A stretch of 64,000 bases of DNA, from contig JAHCJP010000001.1 of assembly GCA_026126205.1 (NCBI GenBank), forward strand, positions 310,001 to 374,000, written 5' to 3'. This DNA is from Maricaulaceae bacterium. GTDB lineage: Bacteria; Pseudomonadota; Alphaproteobacteria; Caulobacterales; Maricaulaceae. Made by a program: the position numbers and the translations under genes. Positions 55,820-64,000 of this stretch are shown here, piece after piece; positions within the stretch are counted from its first letter, which is position 1, and every line of letters begins with the position of its first letter. A model generated the notes under the pieces. The model saw only the letters and a program-made list of their open reading frames with translations, had not been told where the DNA came from and did no database searches.

Positions 55820-56938
55820 TCAGGCCGGCGCATCCGCCATCGCCGCCCGCCAGCGCGCGGCGAAGTCACGCAGGCCCGGCTCGCTGCGCGGCATTGGCCC
55901 GGGGGCATAGCCCGGCGCCTCCATGCCGGCCTGCACGCGCTCGATCAGCGCCTTGTCCTCGGCGTTGACGACGCGGTTGATGCGCCAGTTCAGATAGCGC
56001 GCGGCGCGCATCTCGCGGCGGTCGTCCGGCAGGGCGTAGGAAATCTCGCGCAGCAGCGTGCGCCGCGGCGACACCGGGATGAACTGCATGAAGTCGATCT
56101 GGTCCGGGTAGAGGTCGAAGGCCAGGTTCGGCCACAGTTTCACATACACCCAGGCGTCGCGGCGCTGCGCCGGCAGGTGGGCGGCGTCGGGCAGGTGTCT
56201 GCAATAGGCCTTCGGCGAGAAGCCCGTTGCGGTCCGCCTTTGCAGTTTCGAACCGATCCGGCAGGTCCCGTCTTCGTCCACGGCCAGGGTGTAGGAATTC
56301 CCCACCAGGCTCCACAGCCCTTTATGCGCCACCGGCAGGTGCAGCACGTCGACATAGTTCTCCACCGCCACCTTCCAGTTCACGGCGCGCTCGCGCAGCG
56401 TGACGCGGCCCAGCGGCCGCATCTCCGCCGTGCGGTAGGTGGCGAATTCCGCGCGCATCGGGGCGATGAAGGCGTCGAAATCCGGCCCGCCGGGCGCCAG
56501 GCGCACGAAGACGAACCCCCCCGCCTGCCCGGTCTCCAGCGCGATCAGGCCCAGCTTGCCGGGGTCCAGCCCCTCATAGGCGCCGCGGTCCGGCACCCCG
56601 GACAGGCGGCCGTCCAGCTCATAGCTCCAGGCATGATAGGGACAGGTGACGCGCCGGCCGCAGCGCCCCGATCCGCCGTCGACCAGCCGCGCGCCGCGAT
56701 GGCGGCAGACATTGCGGAACACCCGCACCTCGCCGTCGGCCCCGCGCAGCGCGAACACGAGGTCGCCGAGGAAGTCGAGCGTGACGTAATCCCCGGTCTC
56801 CGGAATGTCGTTCAGATGGCAGACAAGCTGCCAGGCCGGGCGCAGCATCGCCGCCGCCTCGCGCTCCAGCACGCCGGGGTCGGTATAGGCGCTGGCCGGG
56901 AGCGCCGCCCCGGCTTCCGCTTCGCCGCCGTCACGCAT
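55820..56938 (-). CDS. Rieske non-heme iron ring-hydroxylating/demethylating oxygenase, alpha subunit
   Basis: Protein of 372 aa. The Rieske centre is C78-x-H80 and C99-x2-H102 in CPYHAWSYELDG. The mononuclear iron site follows in VENYVDVLHLPVAH with D197, H200 and H205; this is the family pattern D-x2-H-x4-H. The best general match is the group that oxidises choline, betaines or aromatic acids. No ferredoxin or reductase gene is adjacent. It overlaps the APC permease gene by 8 bp, with the permease upstream on the same strand, so uptake and oxidation of the same compound is likely. Confidence 0.9.
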   Translation of the reverse strand: MRDGGEAEAGAALPASAYTDPGVLEREAAAMLRPAWQLVCHLNDIPETGDYVTLDFLGDLVFALRGADGEVRVFRNVCRHRGARLVDGGSGRCGRRVTCPYHAWSYELDGRLSGVPDRGAYEGLDPGKLGLIALETGQAGGFVFVRLAPGGPDFDAFIAPMRAEFATYRTAEMRPLGRVTLRERAVNWKVAVENYVDVLHLPVAHKGLWSLVGNSYTLAVDEDGTCRIGSKLQRRTATGFSPKAYCRHLPDAAHLPAQRRDAWVYVKLWPNLAFDLYPDQIDFMQFIPVSPRRTLLREISYALPDDRREMRAARYLNWRINRVVNAEDKALIERVQAGMEAPGYAPGPMPRSEPGLRDFAARWRAAMADAPA

Positions 56939-58247
56939 TCGCGGCCTCCCTCGCCGCTTGCCTGCGCACCAGCATATAGACCGGAACGCCCGCCGCCAGC
57001 AGCACCAGCCCCCACAGGATCACGTCCAGCCCCGATCCCAGCATGGCGAAGGCCGAATAGGCGAAGGCCAGCATGGCGATCAGCGCCCAGGGCCGCGCGG
57101 TGCGCCAGGACTGGCGGATATCGGCCAGCGCGGCGACCGCCAGCGGCGCCAGCAGCGCCAGCGTCGACATCGCGATCAGGAAGGTGAAGGCGGCGACCAG
57201 CCCTTCGGCGTAGTTGAACACCAGCAGCACGCTGGCGATCGCGGCCGACAGCAGCAGCGCCGCCTGTGGCGCGCCGGCGCGGTTGCGGCGGGCCAGGAAA
57301 CGCGGCGCCAGCCGGTCCAGCGCCGCGGCCATCGGCATCTGGCCGCCGATCAGGATATTGCCGTTCAGCGCCCCGGCGGTGGAGACCAGCGCCCCGGCCG
57401 CGATCAGCGGCGGGCCCCAGCCGCCGAGAACCCGGGCCGCGTCCGCGAACGGCGAGGTCGACTGCGCCAGCGTCTCCGCCGGCACTAGCATCATCACCGC
57501 CGCCGTGGAAGCGATGTAGAGCAGCGCCACCCCGGCGACGCCGAACACCACCGCGCGCGGGATGGTGCGTTGCGGGTCCTTGACGTCGGCGGCGGGGATG
57601 GTCCCGGCCTCCAGCCCCGCGAACGCCCACATGGTCAGCAGCGCCGCGGTGGCGACCGCGGGCAGCACCGCCCCGCCGCCGGGATTGAACTCCGGCAGGT
57701 TGCCGGTCTCGCCCAGAAAGGCCCCGGCGGCGACGATCAGCAGCAGCGGCAGCAGTTTCAGCACCGTCAGCAGCAACTGGGCGCTTCCCGCCAGCGAGAC
57801 GCTGCGGACATTGACCAGGGTCAACGCCCAGATCAGCGCCAGCGCGGCGCCGGCCTGCAGAACCGGCGATGCGGCGACTCCGGGCAGGAACACCCCCAGA
57901 TAGCCGGCGAAGGCGACAGCGATGGCGGCGGAGCCGGAGACGACGCAAATCCAGTAGCCCCAGGCGACGAGGAAGCCGGTGAAATCGCCGAAGGCGGCGC
58001 GCGCATAGGCGTAGGGCCCGCCGGGTTTGACCGTGCGCGAGGCGAGATGGCCGAGGGTGAGCGCGATCAGGATCGCGCCCGCCGCCGTCACCACCCAGCC
58101 CAGAAAGCCGATGCCGCCATAGGGCGCCAGAACCGCCGGCAGCATGAAAATGCCGGAGCCGACCATGACGCCGGCGGTCAGCGACCAGCAGCGCCAGAAC
58201 CCCATTTCACCGCCCGGCAGGGCGGAATCAGCGCCCGGTTTCTCCAT
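56931..58247 (-). CDS. APC superfamily amino acid/amine permease
   Basis: Membrane transporter of 438 aa from ATG 58247, with about twelve helices. Diagnostic blocks are GVMVGSGIFMLPAVLAPYGG, the KPGGPYAYARAAFG segment and MWAFAGLEAGTIPAADVKDP, typical of the APC basic amino acid/arginine-agmatine antiporter-like branch. A TTG at 58292 is an alternative start; neither has a strong ribosome binding site. It is paired with the Rieske oxygenase. Confidence 0.88.
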   Translation of the reverse strand: MEKPGADSALPGGEMGFWRCWSLTAGVMVGSGIFMLPAVLAPYGGIGFLGWVVTAAGAILIALTLGHLASRTVKPGGPYAYARAAFGDFTGFLVAWGYWICVVSGSAAIAVAFAGYLGVFLPGVAASPVLQAGAALALIWALTLVNVRSVSLAGSAQLLLTVLKLLPLLLIVAAGAFLGETGNLPEFNPGGGAVLPAVATAALLTMWAFAGLEAGTIPAADVKDPQRTIPRAVVFGVAGVALLYIASTAAVMMLVPAETLAQSTSPFADAARVLGGWGPPLIAAGALVSTAGALNGNILIGGQMPMAAALDRLAPRFLARRNRAGAPQAALLLSAAIASVLLVFNYAEGLVAAFTFLIAMSTLALLAPLAVAALADIRQSWRTARPWALIAMLAFAYSAFAMLGSGLDVILWGLVLLAAGVPVYMLVRRQAAREAANA

Positions 58248-58407
58248 CGCCGGACCATGCACCGCCCGCCCCTGCTCGCCAAGCTGTGACAAAACCAGCG
58301 GGGCGAAACGGTTGCGCGCCGGGCGGCAGACCCTAGGATGCCGGGCGGATCAAATCCGTGCGCCGCGCCGCCGCGCGCCGGAGCAAAGTGTTTTGGAGGA
58401 CATGACC

Positions 58408-60600
58408 ATGCGTAAATGGCTTTACGGCGTTGCGGGCATCGCGCTGCTGACCGCGGCGGCCTGCACCCCGCCCGCCGACGCCCCGGCCGAGCCGGAAAAC
58501 GGCGCCGCCGAAGATGTGGCCGGGAACGGCGAGGCCGACGCCGCCGTCCACCAGGACAACCCCTTCTTCGAGGCGAGCTGGGACACCCCCTTCGGCGCCC
58601 CGCCCTTCGACCGCATCCGCGAAGAGCATTTCGTGCCCGCCTATGAGCGCGGCATGGAGCGCCACGCCGCCGAGATCGCGGCCATCGCCGATAATCCCGA
58701 ACCGCCGACCTTCGAGAACACCATCATCGCCATGGAGTTGGCCGGGACTGATCTCGACCGCGTCAGCCGCGTGTTCTCGACCCTGAACGGTTCAGCCAGC
58801 AATGACGCGATCCGCGCCATCCAGCGCGAGATGTCGCCGCGCCTGGCCCGTCACAACAGCGCCATCAACCTGAACGAGGCGCTGTTCGCGCGCATCGACG
58901 ATCTCTACCAGCGCCGCGACGAACTGGGCCTCGACGCCGAACAGGCCCGGGTGCTGCAGGTGACGCATGAGCGGTTCGTGCGCTCCGGCGCGCAGCTGGA
59001 GGGCGAAGACCGCGAGCGCTACGCCGAGATCACCGCCCGGCTGTCGGAGCTTTACACCCAGTTCGGCCAGAACATGCTGGCCGACGAGGACGCCTGGCGG
59101 CTGGTGCTGACCGAGGACGATCTCGACGGCCTGGGCCAGGGGCAGATCGCGGCGGCGCGCCAGGCGGCCCGCGACCGCGGCGTCGAGGACGGCTACGTCA
59201 TCACCCTGTCGCGCTCGTCGGTGGAGCCGTTCCTGACCTTCTCGTCGCGCCGCGACCTGCGGGAGCAGGCCTGGCGCGCCTGGATCCTGCGCGGCGACAA
59301 TGACGACGCCAACGACAACAAGGCGGTGATCAACCAGATCCTGGAGCTGCGGCTGGAGCGGTCGCGCATGCTGGGCTTTCCGACCTACGCCCATTTCCGC
59401 ACCGCCGGCACCATGGCCGAAACCCCGGACGCGGCTATGCAGCTGATGGAGGAGGTGTGGTGGCCGGCCCGCGCCACCGCGCTGCGCGAGGCCGACGACA
59501 TCCGCGCCCGCATGGCCGCGCAGGGCGCCGACCACGAGCTGGAGCCGTGGGACTGGCGATATTACACCGAACAGGTGCGCACCGAACGCTATGACATCAG
59601 CGACGACGAGGTGCGCCCCTATCTGTCGCTCGACAACATGATCGAGGCGCAGTTCTGGGTGGCGGGCGAGCTGTTCGGCCTGACCTTCCACGAACGCGAC
59701 GACGTTCCGGTCTATAATCCGGACGTGCGGGTATGGGAGGTGCGCGACCGCGCCGGCGAGCATGTCGGCGTGTTCTACGGCGACTACTACGCTCGCCAGG
59801 GCAAGCGCGGCGGGGCCTGGATGACCGCTTTCCGGGTCCAGAACGGCCTGACCGGCGACGCGCCGCTGATCACCAATGACGCCAACTACAACAAACCGCC
59901 CGAGGGCGAACCGGCGCTGCTGACCTTCACCGACGCCAACACCCTGTTCCACGAGTTCGGCCACGCCCTGCACGGGCTGCTGTCGAACACCACCCACCCC
60001 TCCATCGCCGGCACGGCGGTGGACCGGGACTATGTGGAGTTCCCCTCGCAGGTGCTGGAGCACTGGCTGTTGACGCCGGAAGTGCTCAGCCGCTTCGCCC
60101 GCCATTACGAGACCGGCGAGCCGATGCCGGACGCCCTGCGCGAACGCATCATCGCCGCGCGCACTTTCAACGAAGGCTTCGCCACGGTGGAGTATCTCGC
60201 CTCGGCCTTCGTCGACATGGCCTATCACCTGCACGAGGACAACCCCGGCGCCATCGACGTGCGGGCGTTCGAGAACGAGGTTCTGGAACGCTGGCAGATG
60301 CCGGACGAGATCGTGATGCGCTGGCGCTCGCCGCATTTCGGGCACAGCTTCTCGGGCGAAGGCTACGCCGCCGGCTATTACAGCTATCTGTGGGCCAGCG
60401 TGCTGGAGAACGACGCCGTCGAGGCCTTCCACGAGGCCGGCGGCCTCTATGACCTCGAGGTGGCGGAAAGCCTGCGCTTGAACATCCTGTCTTCGGGCAA
60501 TTCGCGCACCGCGATGGAGAACTATGTCGCCTTCCGCGGCCGCGAACCGCGCGTCGAGGCGCTGTTGCGCAATCGCGGCTTTCTGGACGACAGCGAATAG
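58408..60600 (+). CDS. dcp: M3 family peptidase (peptidyl-dipeptidase Dcp-like), lipoprotein
   Basis: Zinc oligopeptidase of 730 aa. Lipobox LLTAAAC gives C19 as the lipidated residue, followed by an Ala/Glu-rich linker, so it sits in the envelope. The catalytic motif FHEFGHALHGLL and the third ligand region lie near residues 510-545; FNEGFATVEYLASAF and GHSFSGEGYAAGYYSYLW are further M3 signatures. GGAGGA 7 bp ahead favours ATG 58408; ATG 58402 is in frame. It likely degrades peptides in the periplasm. Confidence 0.92.
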   Translation: MRKWLYGVAGIALLTAAACTPPADAPAEPENGAAEDVAGNGEADAAVHQDNPFFEASWDTPFGAPPFDRIREEHFVPAYERGMERHAAEIAAIADNPEPPTFENTIIAMELAGTDLDRVSRVFSTLNGSASNDAIRAIQREMSPRLARHNSAINLNEALFARIDDLYQRRDELGLDAEQARVLQVTHERFVRSGAQLEGEDRERYAEITARLSELYTQFGQNMLADEDAWRLVLTEDDLDGLGQGQIAAARQAARDRGVEDGYVITLSRSSVEPFLTFSSRRDLREQAWRAWILRGDNDDANDNKAVINQILELRLERSRMLGFPTYAHFRTAGTMAETPDAAMQLMEEVWWPARATALREADDIRARMAAQGADHELEPWDWRYYTEQVRTERYDISDDEVRPYLSLDNMIEAQFWVAGELFGLTFHERDDVPVYNPDVRVWEVRDRAGEHVGVFYGDYYARQGKRGGAWMTAFRVQNGLTGDAPLITNDANYNKPPEGEPALLTFTDANTLFHEFGHALHGLLSNTTHPSIAGTAVDRDYVEFPSQVLEHWLLTPEVLSRFARHYETGEPMPDALRERIIAARTFNEGFATVEYLASAFVDMAYHLHEDNPGAIDVRAFENEVLERWQMPDEIVMRWRSPHFGHSFSGEGYAAGYYSYLWASVLENDAVEAFHEAGGLYDLEVAESLRLNILSSGNSRTAMENYVAFRGREPRVEALLRNRGFLDDSE

Positions 60601-60707
60601 TCTGACCGTTTCAGGCTTTCAGCGGGCGCGGCGCCATCCGGGGCCGCGCCCGTTCGCTTGCCGGGACTCGCCGCGGCGTTTAGACCGGGCCCCGAAGGAG
60701 CGTGTGT

Positions 60708-61553
60708 ATGAGCGAACCGATCCAGACCAGCGTCGATGTCAGCGACGAGGACATCCACTGGTCGCCCGAGGGCGGGCTGACCTATGGAAGCTATCTGCGT
60801 CTCGACAGCATTCTGAACGCGCAAGGCCCGCGCAGCGCCGAGCATGACGAGATGCTGTTCATCATCATCCACCAGGCCTCGGAACTGTGGCTGAAACTGT
60901 GCATCCACGAGCTGGAGGGCGCGGTGGCCCATATCCGCAAGGATGAAGTCGGCCCGGCGCTGAAAATGCTCTCCCGCATCGCCCGCATCCAGGAGCAACT
61001 GACCCAGTCCTGGTCGGTGCTGGCGACGATGACGCCGAACGACTACCTGAAATTCCGCGCCACGCTGGGGCAGAGCTCGGGCTTTCAATCGCACCAGTAC
61101 CGGATCCTGGAATACCGCCTCGGCAACAAGAACGCCGCCATGGCGCGCATTCACGCCGGCTCGCCCGCCGAGGCCGCGGTGACGGCGGCGCTGAACGCCC
61201 CCAGCCTTTACGACGAGGCGCTGGCGCTGATGGCGCGGCAGGGTTTCGACCTGCCGGACAGCGTACTGAAGCGCGATTTCGCCAAGGCCTACAAGCCGTC
61301 TGACGCCGTCGAGGCGGCGTGGAAACGGGTCTATGAAGACACCGAGACGCACTGGAAGCTTTATGACCTCGCCGAAAAGCTGGTTGATCTGGAGCAGAAG
61401 TTCCAGCTCTGGCGCTTCAGCCACATGAAGACGGTGGAGCGCATCATCGGCTATCGCCGCGGCACCGGCGGCACCGGCGGGGTCAGCTATCTGGTCAAGG
61501 CGCTGGAGCTGCGCTTCTTCCCGGAGCTCTGGACCGTGCGGACGAGCCTTTAG
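60708..61553 (+). CDS. kynA: Tryptophan 2,3-dioxygenase
   Basis: Heme dioxygenase that opens the indole ring of tryptophan to N-formylkynurenine, 281 aa. Signatures are LTYGSYLRLDSIL, EMLFIIIHQASELWLKL, FRATLGQSSGFQSHQYR and GTGGTGGVSYLVKAL. AAGGAG precedes ATG 60708; the GTG at 60702 is less likely. First gene of a kynA-kynB-kynU operon. Confidence 0.97.
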   Translation: MSEPIQTSVDVSDEDIHWSPEGGLTYGSYLRLDSILNAQGPRSAEHDEMLFIIIHQASELWLKLCIHELEGAVAHIRKDEVGPALKMLSRIARIQEQLTQSWSVLATMTPNDYLKFRATLGQSSGFQSHQYRILEYRLGNKNAAMARIHAGSPAEAAVTAALNAPSLYDEALALMARQGFDLPDSVLKRDFAKAYKPSDAVEAAWKRVYEDTETHWKLYDLAEKLVDLEQKFQLWRFSHMKTVERIIGYRRGTGGTGGVSYLVKALELRFFPELWTVRTSL

Positions 61554-61556
61554 GTC

Positions 61557-62186
61557 ATGGCCAAACGCCTGTGGGACATATCGCAGACCCTGCGCCCCGC
61601 CCTGCCCGTCTGGCCGGGCGACACGGCGTTTTCGCTGCAGCGCACCTGGCATATCGAGCCCGGCTGCCCGGTGAATGTCTCGCGCCTGACGCTGTCCACC
61701 CATTCCGGCACCCATGCCGACGCGCCGCTGCATTACGACGAAACCGGCGCCGACATCGCCGCGGTGGACCCCGCCGTCTATGTCGGCCCCTGCCGGCTGG
61801 TCGACGCCAGCGGCGCGAAGGGCGCGGTGACGCCGGACGATCTTGATCTCACCATGCTGAAGGGCGCCGAACGGGTGCTGATCCGCACCTATGTGCGCTT
61901 CCCGCATGACCAATGGGATTCGGGTTTCACCGCGATCGCGGCCGCAACCATCCAGGCGCTGGCCGCCGGCGGAACCCGGCTGATCGGGGTCGATTCGGCG
62001 TCGCTGGACCCCGAAACCTCCAAGACCATGGACGCGCACCACGCCGTGCGGCGCCACGGCATGCGGATTCTGGAGGGGCTGGTGCTGGATGGCATTCCCG
62101 AAGGCGCCTATGAGCTGATCGCCGCGCCGCTGAAAATCGCCGGCGCCGACGCCGCGCCGGTGCGCGCCCTGCTGCGGGAGCTTTAA
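61557..62186 (+). CDS. kynB: Kynurenine formamidase
   Basis: Cyclase-family metal hydrolase that converts N-formylkynurenine to kynurenine, 209 aa. The zinc motif STHSGTHADAPLHY gives H49, H53 and D55; DSASLDPETSKTMDAHH is typical of KynB. It is 3 bp after kynA and 2 bp before kynU. Confidence 0.95.
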   Translation: MAKRLWDISQTLRPALPVWPGDTAFSLQRTWHIEPGCPVNVSRLTLSTHSGTHADAPLHYDETGADIAAVDPAVYVGPCRLVDASGAKGAVTPDDLDLTMLKGAERVLIRTYVRFPHDQWDSGFTAIAAATIQALAAGGTRLIGVDSASLDPETSKTMDAHHAVRRHGMRILEGLVLDGIPEGAYELIAAPLKIAGADAAPVRALLREL

Positions 62187-62188
62187 TC

Positions 62189-63427
62189 GTGACCGCCCTC
62201 ACCCTGCCCGGCCTGCGCGCCATGGACGCCGCCGACGCCCTGAAAGCCTTCCGGGCGCGCTTCCGCCTGCCCGAAGGACTGGTCTATCTCGACGGCAATT
62301 CGCTGGGCGCCCTGCCCGCCGCCGCGCCCGGACGCCTGAAAGCCGTGATCGAGGACGAATGGGGGCGAGGCCTGATCCGGTCCTGGAACGCGGCGGACTG
62401 GATCAGCGCCCCGCGCCGCGCCGGGGCGAAGATCGCCCGCCTGACCGGCGCGGGCGAGGACGAGGTGGTGGCCGCCGATTCCACCTCCATCAACGTGTTC
62501 AAGGCGCTGTCGGCGGCGTTGCAGATCAACACGGGCCGCACGGTGCTGCTGTCCGAGGCCGGCAATTTTCCCACCGACGTCTACATGATGCAGGGGCTGT
62601 CGGCGCTCAGCGGCGGCGCGGCGCAGACGCGTCTGGTGGAGGCGGACAAGCTGATGGAGGCGCTGGACGACAGCGTCTGCGCCCTGCTGCTGACCCATGT
62701 GCATTACAAGACCGGCGCGATGCACGACATGGCGGCGGTGACGAAGGCCGCGCATGACGCCGGGGCGCTGGTGATCTGGGATCTCAGCCACAGCGCCGGC
62801 GCTCTGCCGGTTGAGTTGAACGCCTGCGGCGCCGATTTCGCCGTCGGCTGCGGCTACAAGTATCTGAACGGCGGCCCGGGCGCCCCGGCCTTCATCTTCG
62901 CGGCGAAGCGCCATCAGCATGTCTTCCCCGCCCTGTCCGGCTGGCTGGGCCATGCCGCGCCGTTCGATTTCCGCGACGATTACCAGCCCGCCCCCGGCAT
63001 CGACCGCTTTCAGTGCGGCACGCCGGGCGTTCTGGGCATGGCGGCGCTGGAAACCGGGCTGGACCTGATGCTGGAAGCCGACATGGCGGCGATCCGCGCC
63101 AAGTCGCAGGCGCTGGGCGACGCCTTCATCACCTTGGTGGAGCAGGAATGCGCCGCGCATGGCTTTACACTGGCCAGCCCGCGCGCGGCGGACCGGCGCG
63201 GCAGCCAGGTCAGTTTCCGCCACCCGGAAGGCTATGCGATCATGCAGGCGCTGATCGCGCGCGGCGTGATCGGCGATTTCCGGGCGCCGGACATCCTGCG
63301 CTTCGGCTTCGCGCCGTTGTATAACCGCTTCGAGGACGTGTGGGACGCGGCGGCGAACCTGAAAGCGGTCATGGATGGCCGCGAATGGGACGCGCCGCAA
63401 TTTCGCGCCCGCGCCGCCGTGACCTGA
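62189..63427 (+). CDS. kynU: Kynureninase
   Basis: PLP enzyme that cleaves kynurenine to anthranilate and alanine, 412 aa. PLP lysine is K224 in CGYKYLNGGPGAPAF; other blocks are VYLDGNSLG, IWDLSHSAGALPVEL and RFQCGTPGVLGMAALE. GTG start. No anthranilate dioxygenase is seen nearby, so anthranilate may be exported, or used elsewhere. Confidence 0.96.
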   Translation: MTALTLPGLRAMDAADALKAFRARFRLPEGLVYLDGNSLGALPAAAPGRLKAVIEDEWGRGLIRSWNAADWISAPRRAGAKIARLTGAGEDEVVAADSTSINVFKALSAALQINTGRTVLLSEAGNFPTDVYMMQGLSALSGGAAQTRLVEADKLMEALDDSVCALLLTHVHYKTGAMHDMAAVTKAAHDAGALVIWDLSHSAGALPVELNACGADFAVGCGYKYLNGGPGAPAFIFAAKRHQHVFPALSGWLGHAAPFDFRDDYQPAPGIDRFQCGTPGVLGMAALETGLDLMLEADMAAIRAKSQALGDAFITLVEQECAAHGFTLASPRAADRRGSQVSFRHPEGYAIMQALIARGVIGDFRAPDILRFGFAPLYNRFEDVWDAAANLKAVMDGREWDAPQFRARAAVT

Positions 63428-63438
63428 AGGGAGCCGCC

Positions 63439-63705
63439 ATGCGCCAGTTCTTCGTGTTCATCAAATGCGATCTCGGCAAGACCTATGAGGTGGCGGCCGA
63501 ACTGGTCGACCGGCTGGAAGAGGCCCGCCAGGTCCACTCCATCTCCGGCGCCTTCGACCTGCTGGCGCATTTCGCCGTCGCCGCCGACGCCGATATCGGC
63601 CGGTTCGTGACCCAGAAAGTACAAACGATTCCATATATCAAGGACACCCAGACGATGCTTTGCTTTAATGCCTTCACCAAGGACAAGGGCCTGGGGGAAG
63701 ATTGA
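63439..63705 (+). CDS. Stand-alone Lrp/AsnC-type ligand-binding (RAM) domain protein
   Basis: Protein of 88 aa consisting only of the alpha-beta sandwich that binds amino acids in Lrp/AsnC regulators ([50 protein letters not shown]). The DNA-binding HTH is missing and there is no room for one. AAGGGAG precedes ATG 63439. It lies 11 bp after kynU and 5 bp before sdaA. It may sense an amino acid or modify a full-length Lrp protein by mixed assembly; this is inferred. Confidence 0.9.
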   Translation: MRQFFVFIKCDLGKTYEVAAELVDRLEEARQVHSISGAFDLLAHFAVAADADIGRFVTQKVQTIPYIKDTQTMLCFNAFTKDKGLGED

Positions 63706-63710
63706 CGGCC

Positions 63711-64000
63711 ATGCATTTCGGGGTCTTCGACCTGTTCAAGATCGGCATTGGCCCGTCCAGCAGCCACACCGTGGGGCCGATGAAGGCGGCGCGCGCCTTC
63801 ATGCTGCGCATCAGGGACGCCGGCGATCTTCAGCGCACCGCACGGGTGGAGGCGGAGCTTTACGGCTCCCTCGCCCTCACCGGGCTGGGTCATGGCTCCG
63901 ACAAGGCGGTGCTGCTGGGCCTGTCCGGCTTCGATCCAGCGGAAACCGACCCGGACGCGGTTCCCGCGGTGCTGGAGCGCATTCGCGGCGACAAACGCCT
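63711..64000 (+). CDS. sdaA: L-serine dehydratase, iron-sulfur type, 3' end outside window
   Basis: Start of SdaA, which deaminates L-serine to pyruvate with a 4Fe-4S cluster. The first 96 codons show [23 protein letters not shown], split here as [15 protein letters not shown] and [10 protein letters not shown], then [21 protein letters not shown], as in E. coli SdaA. ATG 63711 follows GGGGAAG. It appears co-transcribed with the kynurenine genes. Confidence 0.95.
   Translation, partial: MHFGVFDLFKIGIGPSSSHTVGPMKAARAFMLRIRDAGDLQRTARVEAELYGSLALTGLGHGSDKAVLLGLSGFDPAETDPDAVPAVLERIRGDKR

Noticed and set aside
1..64000. CRISPR arrays, insertion sequences, integrases and rRNA genes
   Set aside because: No regularly spaced direct repeats, transposase or recombinase motifs, or rRNA sequence were found on reading both strands.

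Overview
The window is one 64 kb piece of a GC-rich alphaproteobacterial chromosome. The gene families and several neighbourhoods typical of that class support this: folK-rpoZ-rsh-pdxJ-acpS-rnc-era-recO-parC, dusB-ntrY-ntrX-trkA-dat-hfq-hflX, ispDF-cinA, and tRNA-Ser-rlpA-dacA-tmk-holB-tatD. A motB gene and a TRAP transporter of the 2-oxoacid type fit a motile, probably aquatic heterotroph. A Hyphomonadaceae/Maricaulales-like relative is a guess, not a demonstrated assignment.

Layout. 1-3.1 kb: threonine catabolism (kbl, tdh) with a translationally coupled nitroreductase that carries the iodotyrosine deiodinase ligand triad. 3.1-8.1 kb: a small membrane protein, an AlkK-like acyl-CoA ligase, a threonine/serine dehydratase and a soluble lytic transglycosylase. 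8.3-20.0 kb: housekeeping block (dapA, smpB, UDG, NYN nuclease, folK, rpoZ, rsh, pdxJ, acpS, rnc, era, recO, parC), mostly joined by 4-nt overlaps. 20.1-21.7 kb: lemA with an M48 membrane protease. 21.7-22.2 kb: a gene-free stretch holding a long hairpin and a REP-like inverted pair. 22.2-27.6 kb, minus strand: bpt, takP-dctQ-dctM-type TRAP transporter and an AI-2E family permease. 27.7-32.2 kb: motB, flavin reductase, a 3-hydroxyacid dehydrogenase-like protein, a TRIC-like channel, lipA and a Coq10/RatA protein. 32.1-42.6 kb: cinA and ispDF (minus), then dusB-ntrYX-trkA-dat-hfq-hflX. 42.6-48.9 kb, minus strand: mazG, PhnP-like MBL protein, tatD, holB, tmk, dacA, rlpA.

49.2-53.4 kb is the accessory part. 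It starts at a tRNA-Ser(UGA) gene and continues with AT-richer genes of unknown function, a VapD-like ribonuclease, a broken HigA antitoxin, a secreted protein made of two tandem eight-cysteine units, and an intact higBA toxin-antitoxin operon whose promoter overlaps two near-palindromes. No integrase or duplicated attachment site was found, so this is called an accessory region and not a proven island.

53.5-64 kb returns to high GC: a lipoprotein penicillin acylase-family enzyme resembling AHL acylases, a Rieske oxygenase with an APC permease, a lipoprotein M3 peptidase, and a kynurenine operon (kynA-kynB-kynU) followed by a stand-alone Lrp-type ligand-binding domain and the start of sdaA. 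Together with kbl/tdh, the threonine/serine dehydratase and takP-type uptake, the gene set is rich in amino acid catabolism.

The most unusual items are the duplicated cysteine-rich secreted protein and its promoter, the Tdh that has lost all four structural-zinc cysteines, the iodotyrosine-deiodinase-like enzyme beside it, and the toxin-antitoxin remnants next to tRNA-Ser.
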